The notes under the pieces: model-generated
What the model was told of the DNA's origin: nothing
The model's input: only the letters and a program-made list of their open reading frames with translations
The model's database searches: none
In this document: positions 17,390 through 27,259 of the stretch, piece after piece
Layout: the number at the start of each line of letters is the position of its first letter
How positions within the stretch are numbered: the first letter of the stretch is position 1
Position numbers and translations under genes: made by a program
Source: Pseudomonadales bacterium
GTDB taxonomy: Bacteria > Pseudomonadota > Gammaproteobacteria > Pseudomonadales > Natronospirillaceae
Reading direction: 5' to 3'
Length of the DNA stretch: 47,720 bases
Assembly: GCA_022968985.1 (NCBI GenBank)
Contig: JALJPK010000023.1
Coordinates: 1-47,720 of the forward strand

Positions 17390-17411
17390 AAAAGGCCGCA
17401 AAAGCGACCTT
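17385..17411 (-). terminator. Rho-independent terminator of rpoH
   Basis: Read on the minus strand, AAGGTCGC-TTTT-GCGGCCTT forms an eight-base stem with one G-T pair, followed by a T-run. It begins about 18 bases after the rpoH stop. Confidence 0.85.
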
Positions 17412-17429
17412 GATAAAATGGGGAATCAA

Positions 17430-18308
17430 TTAAACATCGCTTAATTCATTCATTGCCATAGCTTGTTTCATTTTCTTCATTGCATTTTTTTCTAGCTGAC
17501 GAATACGCTCAGCTGAAACACCATAATCAGCAGCTAACTCATGTAACGTTGCTTTTGTATCTTGTAACCAACGACGGTTTAAGATGTCTTGGCTACGTTC
17601 ATCAAGGCCTTGAATGGCTTTGTATAGCTGTGATTTTGATTCTGATTCGTATGCATCAGTAGAAGCTTGTTGTTCAGGATTAAAACTAAAATCTTCAAGA
17701 TACTGTGACGGAGCAAATGCTGCTTTGTCGTCATCGTCGTCTGCGCCAGCATCAAAACCTGCGTCATAAGCCGAAAGACGAGTTTCCATTTGGTAAACTG
17801 CTTCTTCTTTAACGTCTAAATCTTTTGCAATTGCCTGTGCTTCAGCTTGAGACAACCAACCTAAGCGTTTTTTCTTACCACGTAAGTTAAAGAACAATTT
17901 ACGTTGAGCCTTAGTAGTGGCTACTTTCACAATACGCCAGTTACGTAAAATGAACTCATGAATTTCGGCTTTGATCCAATGCACCGCAAACGATACTAAA
18001 CGCACACCTACTTCTGGGTTAAAACGCTTTACCGCTTTCATTAAACCTACGTTACCTTCTTGGATTAAATCGCCTTGATTTAAACCGTAACCTGAATAGC
18101 TTTTTGCAATATGTACAACAAAACGTAAATGAGAAAAAATCAGTTCGCGCGCAGCGTTTACGTCGTCATGATAATACAGACGTTCTGATAATTCTTTTTC
18201 TTGCTCAGCAGTCAAGATTGCCACTTGGCTAACAGTTTGGATGTATGTTTCAAGGTTTTGACCTGGCGACATTGTTTCAAACATTCTTGCTGGTAATTGC
18301 TTTCTCAT
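17430..18308 (-). CDS. rpoH: RNA polymerase heat-shock sigma factor RpoH (sigma-32)
   Basis: RpoH directs RNA polymerase to heat-shock promoters. Region 2 reads [23 protein letters not shown] and [38 protein letters not shown]. The RpoH box QRKLFFNLR is at 135-143, and this separates it from other sigma-70 group members. Region 4 ends with [29 protein letters not shown]. The total of 292 residues matches the family. An acidic insert (GADDDDDK) lies between regions 2 and 4. A good GAGGTG site precedes the ATG. It follows ftsX as in E. coli, but a 213-bp gap separates them, so it probably has its own promoters; I could not assign them. Confidence 0.97.
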   Translation of the reverse strand: MRKQLPARMFETMSPGQNLETYIQTVSQVAILTAEQEKELSERLYYHDDVNAARELIFSHLRFVVHIAKSYSGYGLNQGDLIQEGNVGLMKAVKRFNPEVGVRLVSFAVHWIKAEIHEFILRNWRIVKVATTKAQRKLFFNLRGKKKRLGWLSQAEAQAIAKDLDVKEEAVYQMETRLSAYDAGFDAGADDDDDKAAFAPSQYLEDFSFNPEQQASTDAYESESKSQLYKAIQGLDERSQDILNRRWLQDTKATLHELAADYGVSAERIRQLEKNAMKKMKQAMAMNELSDV

Positions 18309-18521
18309 TATTCACCTCATTATGAAATCACGTTAAACGAAATTTCACGAAACTAAAAACTATATTATGTATAACTATTTAACAATACTTTAAAACGATG
18401 TAGTTATTCTTTTTTTAAGTCATTTTAGTGTATCAAATTTAAAATAAAATCTAACGGTCATAAGTCACCTTTTTAGAGTTATTTATGATGAGTTTATAAC
18501 TAAAAATAACTTAACCTTACT

Positions 18522-19487
18522 CTATGTCGGGTTGATGTCACGTAAATGACGCCAAACAGCTAACCATGCGCCAAACATCCCGCAGAAGATAGACCCAGCT
18601 AATAAGTAGAAAGTTCCTCTAATATTCCACTGCATCACTGAAAAAGACATTCCGCCGTAGTTTTGTTCTAACATTTGTAAGGGTTGTTGTAGTATTAATG
18701 CGCAAATAAATACAACAATCCAAGCACCAATCGCCCCTAACAAACCATACCAAAAACCCATATATAAAAATCCGCGGCGTACAAATGCATCGGTAGCGCC
18801 CACTAATTTAGATACTGTGATTTCTTCGCGGTGTGCTTCAATATTCAAGCGAATTGTATTGCCAACCACCAATAAAACAGTAAACCCTAACAAACAAGCA
18901 ATTACCCAAACGGTTTGTTTAACAACTAATAACCAAGCGTTTAAACGTTCAACCCAGGCCATGTCGACTAATATTTCACTCACCACCCCTAAGTTTTCAA
19001 GTACTAATTGTAGACGTTCAATCGATTCTAAGTCGTCATTAGTAGGAATAACTTCAATCGCCGATGGTAATGGGTTTTGATTCACCAATTGTGATATTTG
19101 TTGGCCTGCAAAACGTTGTTGCATGTCTTGCCAAGCTTTGTCTTTAGATATGTAATTGGCGCTTTTTATTTCGTCACGGGACTGCAACGATTCTACAAGC
19201 TCTAATGCTTCCACTTCAGAGACATAAGGTTGTAAAAATAAAGTAATGTGCCCACCTTTTTGTAAATTTTCAGTTTTCTGGGTGATATTATCTAGCGCTA
19301 CAAACAATAACGAAGGCAAACTTAACGAAATAGCAATCACCATCCAAGTGAGGGCACTTGATAACGGTTTATGCATAATCTGTTTAATTGAACTCACGGC
19401 CATTTGACGATGATGATACAACCAAGCAGAACGTTTTTCTTTTAGGCTAAGTTTGCGACGACTCGCACCACTGGACTTTTTAGGCAT
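18522..19487 (-). CDS. ftsX: Cell division protein FtsX
   Basis: FtsX is the membrane subunit of the FtsEX ABC-type complex that activates septal peptidoglycan hydrolases. The 321-residue protein has a basic cytoplasmic N-terminus, a first membrane helix around 45-67, a periplasmic domain (GGHITLFLQPYVSEVEALEL ... LPSAIEVIP), then three C-terminal helices and the family motif IRLNIEAHREEITVSKLVGATDAFVRRGFLY. In nearly all bacteria ftsE lies immediately upstream and overlaps ftsX. Here the upstream gene is argH, 87 bp away, and no ftsE remnant is seen. rpoH follows as usual. Confidence 0.95.
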   Translation of the reverse strand: MPKKSSGASRRKLSLKEKRSAWLYHHRQMAVSSIKQIMHKPLSSALTWMVIAISLSLPSLLFVALDNITQKTENLQKGGHITLFLQPYVSEVEALELVESLQSRDEIKSANYISKDKAWQDMQQRFAGQQISQLVNQNPLPSAIEVIPTNDDLESIERLQLVLENLGVVSEILVDMAWVERLNAWLLVVKQTVWVIACLLGFTVLLVVGNTIRLNIEAHREEITVSKLVGATDAFVRRGFLYMGFWYGLLGAIGAWIVVFICALILQQPLQMLEQNYGGMSFSVMQWNIRGTFYLLAGSIFCGMFGAWLAVWRHLRDINPT

Positions 19488-19574
19488 ACTAAATTTCTCA
19501 AATCCTATTAATTAAGTTGAAGCTATGAGCTCACGTTACTTATAAATAAACGCAAACTCATTAAACCAGATCGT

Positions 19575-20984
19575 TTAAGCTAAATCATCCAGCGCTTTTT
19601 GAGCCGCTTGTTTAACTTGGTTAGGCGCAGTGCCACCAAAATGATCACGCGCCGCAATTGAGCCTTCAAGGGTTAGTACTTCAAATACATCATCTGTGAT
19701 TTGATCAGAGAATTGCTGTAATTCTTCTAATGTCATTTCAGATAAATCTTTTTTAGTTTTTAAGCCGTATGCCACAGACTCACCAACAATCTCATGGGCG
19801 TCACGAAACGCGATGCCTTTTTTAACTAAATAATCCGCTAAGTCAGTGGCTGTTGAGTAACCTTTAAGTGCCGCCTCACGCATGACATCTTGTTTAGGTG
19901 TAATGTGAGGAATCATGTCGCCAAAAGCACGCAAACAACCTTGAATAGTATCGATTGTGTCAAATAATGGCTCTTTGTCTTCTTGGTTGTCTTTGTTGTA
20001 AGCAAGAGGCTGAGACTTCATTAATGTTAATAAACTCATCAAATGACCAAATACACGACCGGATTTACCACGAACTAACTCAGGTACATCTGGATTTTTC
20101 TTTTGCGGCATAATTGAAGAGCCAGTACAAAAACGATCGGGCAAATCAATGAAATCAAACTGAGCAGACGCCCATAGAACCAATTCTTCAGACATTCTTG
20201 ATAAATGCATCATCATGATCGCGCTTGCTGAACAAAACTCAATAGCAAAATCACGATCCGAAACAGAATCTAATGAGTTTGCGGTCGGTTTAGCAAACCC
20301 TAAAAGCTCAGCTGTAATATCACGATCAATTGGGAATGTTGTACCAGCAAGTGCCGCGGCACCAAGTGGTAGTTGATTCATACGTTCACGGCAATCTTCA
20401 AAACGAGACACATCACGTTTAAGCATTTCTAACCATGCTAATAAATGGTGACCATAACTCACTGGTTGAGCGGTTTGTAAATGGGTGAAACCCGGCATAA
20501 CCACATCGTTATATTTTAACGCTTGTGTTGCTAAACCCGATTGCAGACGTTTGATTTCACTTAAAGTGAAGTCAATTTCATCACGTAGATACAAACGGAT
20601 ATCCGTCGCTACTTGGTCATTACGCGAACGACCTGTGTGTAATTTTTTACCCACAATCCCGATTTTAGCGGTTAACGCCGCTTCGATATTCATATGAACA
20701 TCTTCAAGGGCAATCGACCATTCAAAATTACCCGATTCGATATCGGTCTGAACTTCGCTTAAACCTTGTACAATTTGGTCTACTTCGTCTTGAGTTAATA
20801 CACCAACTTTACCCAACATAGTTGCGTGGGCAACAGAGCCTTGAATATCATGTTTATACATACGTTGATCAAACTCAACAGACGCGGTGAATTGCGCAAC
20901 AAATGCATCGGTGGCTTCAGTAAAGCGTCCACCCCAAGAGGCGTTAGTAGAATTTGATTCGTTGTTCTTAGGATCTTGGCTCAT
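19575..20984 (-). CDS. argH: Argininosuccinate lyase
   Basis: ArgH splits argininosuccinate into arginine and fumarate, the last step of arginine synthesis. The fumarase/aspartase superfamily signature [12 protein letters not shown], with the catalytic Ser loop, lies at about residue 280. Other landmarks are [20 protein letters not shown] near the start, [16 protein letters not shown], and [23 protein letters not shown] 20984 was chosen because the longer frame would start at a TTG, whereas GGAG lies ten bases upstream of this ATG; this gives 469 residues. No argG or other arginine gene is nearby. ftsX follows on the same strand after 87 bp, an unusual pairing. Confidence 0.96.
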   Translation of the reverse strand: MSQDPKNNESNSTNASWGGRFTEATDAFVAQFTASVEFDQRMYKHDIQGSVAHATMLGKVGVLTQDEVDQIVQGLSEVQTDIESGNFEWSIALEDVHMNIEAALTAKIGIVGKKLHTGRSRNDQVATDIRLYLRDEIDFTLSEIKRLQSGLATQALKYNDVVMPGFTHLQTAQPVSYGHHLLAWLEMLKRDVSRFEDCRERMNQLPLGAAALAGTTFPIDRDITAELLGFAKPTANSLDSVSDRDFAIEFCSASAIMMMHLSRMSEELVLWASAQFDFIDLPDRFCTGSSIMPQKKNPDVPELVRGKSGRVFGHLMSLLTLMKSQPLAYNKDNQEDKEPLFDTIDTIQGCLRAFGDMIPHITPKQDVMREAALKGYSTATDLADYLVKKGIAFRDAHEIVGESVAYGLKTKKDLSEMTLEELQQFSDQITDDVFEVLTLEGSIAARDHFGGTAPNQVKQAAQKALDDLA

Positions 20985-21025
20985 AAAAAGTTGACTCCAC
21001 AAAATAAGGATACATAAAAAGGTGC

Positions 21026-21031
21026 ATTATA
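21026..21031 (-). promoter_or_regulatory. Candidate -10 box of argH
   Basis: TATAAT on the minus strand lies 42 bases upstream of the argH start. The hexamer 17 bases further up (CTGCTT) is a poor -35. No ArgR box was recognised. Confidence 0.38.
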
Positions 21032-21179
21032 TGCTAAATCGTGGGGGAAAGCAGTGGGATTTTGGGCTGGGTTTGGTTCTTTGGTTTTGCAGTGAAATTT
21101 AATAGTTTGTTGTTTCTTAGGCTGGTGTGTATTGGCTGTATTTTCCCGATAGGATTATTAATATTTCTAGAATGTTAAT

Positions 21180-21704
21180 TTAGTATATCGAATTTGGTTT
21201 TCCATAAGTTTCACAATAAAAAAGCCAGTCTTCAAATTCCCCATAAAGCCACTCAACGTGTTTATTGTTTTGCTCTTGGCCAAGATAGTCGCTTATATTT
21301 TCAAACTTACTTTTCCAAAAAAAAGAAGGTAGAACATTGGCTTCAAATGAATGAGTTTTGTCAATTTGGCTTAAAGACCATTGAAACATATATTCTACGA
21401 ATGGGGTGTCTGGATATTCAAATCCAGCGTTATATTTTATAAATAACTGTTTGCATTGAGTCGAAATTACGATTTCTTCCCAAAAAGATAGCACATCAGG
21501 CATGAGTTGTTTCTTTGTATCAATGGTAAAGAATATTTTACAACCAAGCTTGTGATGTATGAATGTAGACTCGAGTTGTTTGATAGAAGCGATATTGATT
21601 ATTTGACTAGTATTTTTATGTTCTAAAATTTTCTGGTATATCGTAATTTTGGATTCGTTATCTTCACAAGTTATATAACCATTTGTGGTTGCATATACTC
21701 CCAT
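21180..21704 (-). CDS. Hypothetical protein, 174 residues
   Basis: I do not recognise this family. The frame encodes a soluble-looking protein without a signal peptide or membrane helix, rich in aromatic residues in its second half (FVEYMFQWSL, SFFWKSKF, HVEWLYGEFEDWLFYCETYG). It begins MGVYATTNGYITC. It stands alone between argH and hemW, on the same strand, with 175 bp and 54 bp gaps, so it interrupts an otherwise conserved neighbourhood. Base composition is as AT-rich as its surroundings. The length, clean frame and aromatic C-terminus are reminiscent of small cytoplasmic accessory proteins such as immunity proteins, but nothing in the sequence proves that. Confidence 0.65.
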   Translation of the reverse strand: MGVYATTNGYITCEDNESKITIYQKILEHKNTSQIINIASIKQLESTFIHHKLGCKIFFTIDTKKQLMPDVLSFWEEIVISTQCKQLFIKYNAGFEYPDTPFVEYMFQWSLSQIDKTHSFEANVLPSFFWKSKFENISDYLGQEQNNKHVEWLYGEFEDWLFYCETYGKPNSIY

Positions 21705-21758
21705 GTTACTTAACCCTTTTGATTTGTTATTAGTTAGCCCAGAAATGAAATTAGAAAT

Positions 21759-22889
21759 TTAAACCAACTCACCTAAAATATCATCCAAAAATAAATAGCC
21801 TTTTTCGCTTAACCAAACACGTTTATCATCACTTAATATCAAGCCTTTTTGCTCAAAGGCTTTTAAGCGTTTTTTAACCTGTGTAATATCTTGAAACGCA
21901 TATTGCTCCAATACACTCCAATTGATACCTTGTTTTAAACGAAATCCGTTCATCAAACCTTCAAACAATAAATCCTCTTTGACAACAGGTTCACTTAATA
22001 ACTGTAATGGTTGTTCGATATAATTATTGGGTTGTCGGGTGCGTCTAGTGCGGATTATCTCATGGTTAACTGTCACCTTGCCATGTGCGCCTGCGCCAAT
22101 ACCAATGTAATCACCAAAAGACCAATAATTTAAATTATGTTGGGATTCTAGTTTGGTTTTACTGTATGCAGATATTTCGTATTGATTAAAACCGCTGTCT
22201 GCAATGTATTGTTGACCTTGCTGTTGCATGTCAAAAATCAAATCGTCTTTGGGTAATTTAGGTGGGTGTTTATAAAAATGCGTATTTTGTTCAATGGTTA
22301 ATTGATACCACGACAAATGGGTTGGATTTAATTGCACCGCTTGTTTTAAATCAAATAACGCATCTTTGATTTTTTGTTTAGGAAGACCGAACATTAAATC
22401 AATATTGAAATTATCAAAACCAATTTTCTTAGCCTGTTCAATGGCGGCAATGGCATCATCGGCGCTGTGGATTCGACCTAATGTGTTTAAGAATGAATCT
22501 TGAAATGACTGCACACCTAATGATAAACGATTAATACCCGATTCATGAAAACCTGCAAATTTATCCGCTTCAAATGTACCTGGGTTAGCCTCTAAGGTGA
22601 TTTCGATATCACTTGAAAATACTATATTTTCTTTTAGAAACTTGATCAGTTTAATAAAGAACTCAGCCGACATTAAACTCGGTGTGCCACCACCAAAAAA
22701 GATCGATTTGAGCTCACGCTTTTGGATAAACTGTGTTTGACCTATAAAATCTTGTTTGAGTTGTTCAAGATATTTCGCTTCAGGTAACTCATCAAAGGTA
22801 TGTGAGTTAAAATCGCAATAAGGGCATTTTTTTACACACCAAGGCACATGGATATATAAACTTAAAGGAGGTAAATTAACGGCATTCAA
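21759..22889 (-). CDS. hemW: Radical SAM heme chaperone HemW
   Basis: HemW is a radical SAM protein that binds heme and delivers it to respiratory enzymes; it is often misannotated as an oxygen-independent coproporphyrinogen oxidase. The iron-sulfur motif CxxxCxxC is at C18, C22 and C25 in HVPWCVKKCPYCDFN. Next come SIFFGGGTPSLM, the SAM-binding ITLEANPGTFE, and RLSLGVQSFQ. Its 376 residues match the family. It lies four bases downstream of rdgB and is the end of the metX-metW-DUF4426-rdgB-hemW run. Confidence 0.95.
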   Translation of the reverse strand: MNAVNLPPLSLYIHVPWCVKKCPYCDFNSHTFDELPEAKYLEQLKQDFIGQTQFIQKRELKSIFFGGGTPSLMSAEFFIKLIKFLKENIVFSSDIEITLEANPGTFEADKFAGFHESGINRLSLGVQSFQDSFLNTLGRIHSADDAIAAIEQAKKIGFDNFNIDLMFGLPKQKIKDALFDLKQAVQLNPTHLSWYQLTIEQNTHFYKHPPKLPKDDLIFDMQQQGQQYIADSGFNQYEISAYSKTKLESQHNLNYWSFGDYIGIGAGAHGKVTVNHEIIRTRRTRQPNNYIEQPLQLLSEPVVKEDLLFEGLMNGFRLKQGINWSVLEQYAFQDITQVKKRLKAFEQKGLILSDDKRVWLSEKGYLFLDDILGELV

Positions 22890-22893
22890 AAAA

Positions 22894-23505
22894 TTAGATA
22901 TCCATTGTTTTTAAGCGATCAAGCAATAGTTTAATGGCTTGGCCACGATGACTGATTGCGTTTTTTTCTTCTTTGCTTAACAGCGCAGAGGATTTTTTTA
23001 AATCGTTTACTTCAAATATTGGGTCGTAACCAAAACCACCCTCGCCAATTGGAGCTTCTAATAACGTACCTTCCCATGTGGCTTGGCAAATAATCGGCAT
23101 AGGATCTAATTCAAAACGCATAAAGGCGATAACACATACAAAACGCGCGGCGCGGTTTGTTTTACCTTGCATGTTTTTTAATAATAAATTCAGATTGTCT
23201 TTATCGTTTGCGTTTTCGCCTGCATAACGTGCTGAATAAATACCAGGTTCACCGTTTAAAGCGTCAACTTCAATGCCTGAATCATCAGCAATTGAGGGTA
23301 AACCAGTATGTTTACATGCGTGTCTGGCTTTAATGATGGCGTTTTCTACAAAACTTAAACCGTCTTCAATGGCCTCTTCAAAATTGTATTCACTTTGTGC
23401 AATCATTTGAATATTAAGTGGGCTTAATAAATCAGAAAACTCTTTGAGTTTGCCTTTGTTGCCTGATGCCAGCACCCAGCTTTTCTCTAATAATTGTTTG
23501 CTCAT
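22894..23505 (-). CDS. rdgB: RdgB/HAM1 non-canonical purine NTP pyrophosphatase
   Basis: RdgB hydrolyses dITP, ITP and XTP to monophosphates, keeping deaminated purines out of DNA and RNA. The N-terminus LASGNKGKLKEFSDLL carries the SGNxxK nucleotide motif, followed by FVENAIIKARHA, PSIADDSGIEVDALNGEPGIYSARYAG, EGGFGYDPIFEV and the closing ISHRGQAIKLL. Its 203 residues are normal. The start overlaps the DUF4426 stop by four bases (ATGA), and hemW follows after four bases, indicating one transcript. Confidence 0.96.
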   Translation of the reverse strand: MSKQLLEKSWVLASGNKGKLKEFSDLLSPLNIQMIAQSEYNFEEAIEDGLSFVENAIIKARHACKHTGLPSIADDSGIEVDALNGEPGIYSARYAGENANDKDNLNLLLKNMQGKTNRAARFVCVIAFMRFELDPMPIICQATWEGTLLEAPIGEGGFGYDPIFEVNDLKKSSALLSKEEKNAISHRGQAIKLLLDRLKTMDI

Positions 23506-23933
23506 TGAATAAATACTTCTTTGGTGAATTTAAACGTTTCTATTTTTGACTCTGGTGTAAATTGAATTTCAATTTTAAACCAAAGGTTGTCGTTTTCGTA
23601 TTTACGAAATGTGGCTAAGTAATACACGCTGGTTTGTTCTTTGTGAATCAATAAATCAAGCGGCACTTCTTGGCCCAATAAATTAAATACCGACAGTTTA
23701 ATCATGTGTGGCTCAAATGATTGAATCTCATTTTTAAGCGCTACAATATTTAATAGACCGATTTTTTTTGAACGAGGCAAACCTGCTTGTTTGGCTACAT
23801 CCGAATCAATATCAGTGGTATTAATGGCAGTATATTGAATGGTGTATTCACCAAAACTTTTGTAAAATTCTTGTTGGGTGGCAACTGATAAAAAACTCAG
23901 TGTGGATAAAATTAAAATTAAAAATAAACGCAT
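23502..23933 (-). CDS. DUF4426 periplasmic protein
   Basis: This small exported protein begins MRLFLILILSTLSFLSVATQ, a clear signal peptide, followed by YKSFGEYTIQYTAINTTDIDSDVAKQAGL. The latter matches DUF4426, a family regularly found between metW and rdgB in gammaproteobacteria and of unknown role. ATG 23933 was chosen because it lies two bases after the metW stop and directly gives the signal peptide; the longer frame would run through metW. The mature part is beta-rich, about 120 residues. Conserved position in a methionine/NTP-cleaning operon is the only functional hint. Confidence 0.86.
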   Translation of the reverse strand: MRLFLILILSTLSFLSVATQQEFYKSFGEYTIQYTAINTTDIDSDVAKQAGLPRSKKIGLLNIVALKNEIQSFEPHMIKLSVFNLLGQEVPLDLLIHKEQTSVYYLATFRKYENDNLWFKIEIQFTPESKIETFKFTKEVFIQ

Positions 23934-23935
23934 GA

Positions 23936-24526
23936 TTATCGCTCCAAATGATAGATGGCAATTTCGCCAAAGAAGTTTGGCCAAAGTTTTAATTGCCAAG
24001 TGGATTCATAGTTTCTATTTACAACTAAGCGCTTTTTTACTTTAATATTTAAAGACAGGCAAAGTGCTTCGAAATCTATAAACGTACATAAATGAATATT
24101 GGGTGTGTCATACCATTTATGCGGTAAGGCTTCAGACATTGGCATTTTTCCGCGCAGGCCTAAATAAAAGCGTGTGGTCCAATGACCAAAGTTTGGAAAA
24201 GTCACAATGGCTTGTTTCGAAATGCGCATCATTTCTTCAATCATTTTTTCAGGATGTTTTAATTGCTGTAATGATTGCGCCATGATTACTAAATCAAAAC
24301 TGTCGGCAGATAAATAACCTAAGCCGTCGTTTAAATCTTTTTGAATGCAGTTAATACCACGATCAACGGATTTAACGACTTTTTTAGGATCAATTTCTAC
24401 GCCATACCCTGTGATGTTTTTCTGTTTGGTCAAAAATTCAAACAACTCACCATCACCACAACCTAAATCTAAAACGTGTGAATTAGCGGGGACTAACCCA
24501 CCTAATAATTCTTGGTCTTTACGCAT
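23936..24526 (-). CDS. metW: MetW, methionine biosynthesis methyltransferase-like protein
   Basis: MetW is a SAM-methyltransferase-fold protein always encoded next to metX and needed with it for homoserine acylation in several proteobacteria. Motif I is [40 protein letters not shown] and [14 protein letters not shown] follow. The family-specific [22 protein letters not shown] and [20 protein letters not shown] are present. Its 196 residues match. It overlaps the metX end by eight bases, implying translational coupling and perhaps a fixed ratio of the two proteins. Confidence 0.96.
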   Translation of the reverse strand: MRKDQELLGGLVPANSHVLDLGCGDGELFEFLTKQKNITGYGVEIDPKKVVKSVDRGINCIQKDLNDGLGYLSADSFDLVIMAQSLQQLKHPEKMIEEMMRISKQAIVTFPNFGHWTTRFYLGLRGKMPMSEALPHKWYDTPNIHLCTFIDFEALCLSLNIKVKKRLVVNRNYESTWQLKLWPNFFGEIAIYHLER

Positions 24527-25685
24527 GACTGTTACCTCTTAGCTCAAGGCTGTTCTCTTTTTTTTCTGGTTGTAAAAAAGCAGTTAACAAATTTACATAA
24601 TCTTCAATAGGGAATAAAAACGCATCATGACCTTGGGGCGCTTCTATTTCTAGATACGACACATTTTTACGCGCACCTAATAAACCCTGTACGATTTCTT
24701 CGCTACGTGATGGTGGAAAACGCCAATCTGTGGAAAACGAAACAACCAAAAATTTAGCAGTGGCGAGGCTTAAACATTTTACCAAGTCGCCATCATGATC
24801 GACTGTTGGGTCAAAGTAGTCGAGGGCTTTGGTCATTAACATATAACTATTGGCGTCAAAACGTGAAGAGAATTGCTCACCTTGATAACGTAAATAACTT
24901 TCTACTTGGAAGTTAGCGTCAAAATCAAAACTTAATTTGCCTGTTTTTAATTCACGGCCAAATTTTTCACGCATGGAATCGTCTGACAAATACGTAATGT
25001 GCCCAAGCATTCGAGCTAACATTAAACCTTGTTTTGGGTAGGTGCCTTTTTGTGCATAACGACCTTCATGAAATTCAGGATCGGTAGAAATAGCTTGGCG
25101 CGCAACTTCGTTGAATCCAATGTTCTGTGCAGTTAATTTTGGCGCACTTGCAATTACCACTGCTTTTTTAACTAAGTCTGGATAATCGATACTCCAACGT
25201 ATTACTTGCATACCACCTAATGATCCACCTACAACGGCTGCCCAATATGGAATGTTTAGGGTTTGCATTAAACGATATTGGCTTTTTACCCAATCGCGTA
25301 CCGCCATAATTGGGAAGTCAGGCCCATAGGTGTTGCCTGTTTCAGGGTTAATGCTTGTAGGGCCAGTTGAACCGTGACAACCGCCTAAATTATTTAAAGA
25401 GACAACATAATAGATGTTGGTGTCGATGGCTTTACCAGGACCAATACATTCATTCCACCAACCGGGTTTCGAATCACCTTCGTGGAAACCTGCCGCGTGA
25501 TGATGACCACTTAACGCGTGGCATATCAATAACGCGTTTGAGCGCTCTTTATTTAACGTACCATAAGTCTCATACACAATATCGTATTGTGATATCGATC
25601 GCCCACTACGAAGTGGCAATGGCTCATCAAAATGTTGAATTTGTGGGCTAACGATTCCGATAGAATCCGTTTGCTTGGATGACAT
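24519..25685 (-). CDS. metX: Homoserine O-acyltransferase MetX
   Basis: MetX activates homoserine for methionine synthesis by O-acylation. It has an alpha/beta hydrolase fold: the nucleophile elbow GGSLGGMQ lies at about residue 148, the late acid in STDWRFPPS, and the His in [10 protein letters not shown]. Early elements [13 protein letters not shown] and [11 protein letters not shown] are typical. The choice of acetyl- or succinyl-CoA cannot be called from sight; many gammaproteobacterial MetX proteins paired with MetW use succinyl-CoA. Its 388 residues match the family. No clear Shine-Dalgarno precedes the ATG, which starts the four-gene run to hemW. Confidence 0.95.
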   Translation of the reverse strand: MSSKQTDSIGIVSPQIQHFDEPLPLRSGRSISQYDIVYETYGTLNKERSNALLICHALSGHHHAAGFHEGDSKPGWWNECIGPGKAIDTNIYYVVSLNNLGGCHGSTGPTSINPETGNTYGPDFPIMAVRDWVKSQYRLMQTLNIPYWAAVVGGSLGGMQVIRWSIDYPDLVKKAVVIASAPKLTAQNIGFNEVARQAISTDPEFHEGRYAQKGTYPKQGLMLARMLGHITYLSDDSMREKFGRELKTGKLSFDFDANFQVESYLRYQGEQFSSRFDANSYMLMTKALDYFDPTVDHDGDLVKCLSLATAKFLVVSFSTDWRFPPSRSEEIVQGLLGARKNVSYLEIEAPQGHDAFLFPIEDYVNLLTAFLQPEKKENSLELRGNSHA

Positions 25686-25761
25686 GGTAAATACCGTAAA
25701 TTTTAAAGGGGGAATTATAAACCTATGAAGAGGGATGCGAAACTATAAAAAGGATGTAGAA

Positions 25762-25786
25762 AAATAAGCCACCTTAAATTAAGGTG
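25762..25786 (-). terminator. Possible terminator between yggT and metX
   Basis: On the minus strand CACCTT and AAGGTG pair around a short AT loop and lead into GCTTATTTTTC, a T-rich tail. It follows the yggT stop and would separate proC-yggT from metX. Confidence 0.58.
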
Positions 25787-25798
25787 ACTAAATGGTAA

Positions 25799-26383
25799 TT
25801 ATAAACCGAAAAAGAAACCAGGTGCGTAACCCAGCATTTTCACTAACGGAATTAAAGCTAACATTTTAATGGCTTGCAGCACTAAAATCGCAACTAAAAA
25901 TGATAAATCTAACATACCAATTTGAATGTTCATTTTTTTAAATGGGCCTAAAAAAGGATCAACAAATTGTGTGATGAACGCAATAAAAGGATTATGTTGC
26001 CCAGCCAATAAGAAGCTCGCAATCACCATTATGAACATTGAGATACTTAACACAGTAATAAACGCACCAGCAACCCCAACAAGTGCCATTAAAAAGAATT
26101 CAGGTGCTAAAATAGCATTCGAGTAACCTGCTACCACCAAAGTGAGTGCTCCAAATGCTAATTGGGTTAAATAAATAGCCACCAAACATGATATGTCGTA
26201 CTTACCCATGCTTGGAATGACTTTTCGAAGAGGCATAATTAACCAGTTGGTTACTGATAAGGTAGTTTGACCAAGAGGATTGTAAAAATCAGCGCGCCCT
26301 ATTTGGCCTAAAAAACGCACCACAAACCCAATGCATAGAAACATGGCAGGTAATTGAATTAATAATAAACTGAACTGTTGCAT
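25799..26383 (-). CDS. yggT: YggT family integral membrane protein
   Basis: YggT proteins are small inner-membrane proteins of two tandem YGGT repeats, implicated in osmotic or division-related stress without a defined biochemical role. Both repeats are visible: LCIGFVVRFLGQIGRADFYNPLGQ with NWLIMPLRKVIPSMGKYD in the first half, and ASFLLAGQHNPFIAFITQFVDPFLGPFKK in the second. The IPSxGxxD and PFLxPFxK elements are family marks. Its 194 residues have about four to six hydrophobic segments. It sits 24 bases after proC on the same strand, as in most gammaproteobacteria. Confidence 0.93.
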   Translation of the reverse strand: MQQFSLLLIQLPAMFLCIGFVVRFLGQIGRADFYNPLGQTTLSVTNWLIMPLRKVIPSMGKYDISCLVAIYLTQLAFGALTLVVAGYSNAILAPEFFLMALVGVAGAFITVLSISMFIMVIASFLLAGQHNPFIAFITQFVDPFLGPFKKMNIQIGMLDLSFLVAILVLQAIKMLALIPLVKMLGYAPGFFFGL

Positions 26384-26407
26384 GGTAACCTCTTAGTTAT
26401 ATATTTG

Positions 26408-27223
26408 TTATTTTGCCAAAACTTTTGACAATTCGACACTTTTATCAGCGCAAGCTTGCATGGCTTGCTCCACGATGTCTAATAATTGATTCTTCTCAAA
26501 GCTTAATATGGCTTGTTGTGTTGTGCCACCCGGAGAAGTCACTTTTTTACGTAAACTTTCTGCACTTTCGTCAGATGCCTTCATCATTTTAGCTGCCCCT
26601 AACGCGCTTTGCACGGTTAAGTCTCTTGCTGCCTGTTCAGTTAAACCTTGTTTAACTCCCGCTTGCATCATTGCTTGCATAAATAAGAAATAATAAGCGG
26701 GCGCTGAGCCTGATATAGCAGTTACTGCATGGATATCGTATTCAGAATCAACCCAAACACTGATACCTACCGCATCAAATAACTGTTGGGCAAAATCTTT
26801 TTGTGTTTGATTGGTTTGAATGTTGGCAAATAATCCACTTGCACCAGTTTGAACTAAAGACGGTGTGTTGGGCATACAACGAATCATGGCAATATTACCG
26901 CCTAACCATTGTTCGATGCAGCTTATTTCAAGGCCAGCAGCAATGGAAATAACTAAATTATTATGTTTTTGAACGGACGCTTTGATGTCCTCACATAATA
27001 CTTTCATGCCTTGTGGTTTAACCGATAATACAATGGCGTCTGCTTGAGCAATTAAATCCTGGTTGTTTTCGCATATTTGAATGCCAAATGAGTCTTTAAG
27101 GTTATTTAGTTTTTCTTGATTGCGATTACTAGCAAAAATATCTTGAGGGTTAAATCCCTGTTTGACTAGTCCACCAATGATTGCGCCTGCCATGTTGCCT
27201 GCGCCGATAAAACCTATTTTCAT
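26408..27223 (-). CDS. proC: Pyrroline-5-carboxylate reductase
   Basis: ProC makes proline from pyrroline-5-carboxylate with NAD(P)H. The N-terminal Rossmann motif is IGFIGAGNMAGAIIGGLV; VLSVKPQ follows, then IRCMPNTPSLVQTGASGL. The C-terminal domain shows AVTAISGSAPAYYFLFMQAM, GLTEQAARDLTVQSALGAAKMM and SPGGTTQQAI, the classic active-site segments. Its 271 residues are standard. It follows yggS by 36 bases on the same strand, and yggT follows it; the yggS-proC-yggT run is conserved. Confidence 0.97.
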   Translation of the reverse strand: MKIGFIGAGNMAGAIIGGLVKQGFNPQDIFASNRNQEKLNNLKDSFGIQICENNQDLIAQADAIVLSVKPQGMKVLCEDIKASVQKHNNLVISIAAGLEISCIEQWLGGNIAMIRCMPNTPSLVQTGASGLFANIQTNQTQKDFAQQLFDAVGISVWVDSEYDIHAVTAISGSAPAYYFLFMQAMMQAGVKQGLTEQAARDLTVQSALGAAKMMKASDESAESLRKKVTSPGGTTQQAILSFEKNQLLDIVEQAMQACADKSVELSKVLAK

Positions 27224-27259
27224 GTCTGATATCTCTTATTAATAGTGTTGTTTAATAGC

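Noticed and set aside
18309-18521. Sigma-E or heat-shock promoter upstream of rpoH
   Set aside because: AT-rich candidates exist, but none has a convincing -35/-10 pair, so no call is made.
23934-23999. Upstream extension of the DUF4426 gene
   Set aside because: It would run through metW; the ATG at 23933 directly gives a signal peptide.
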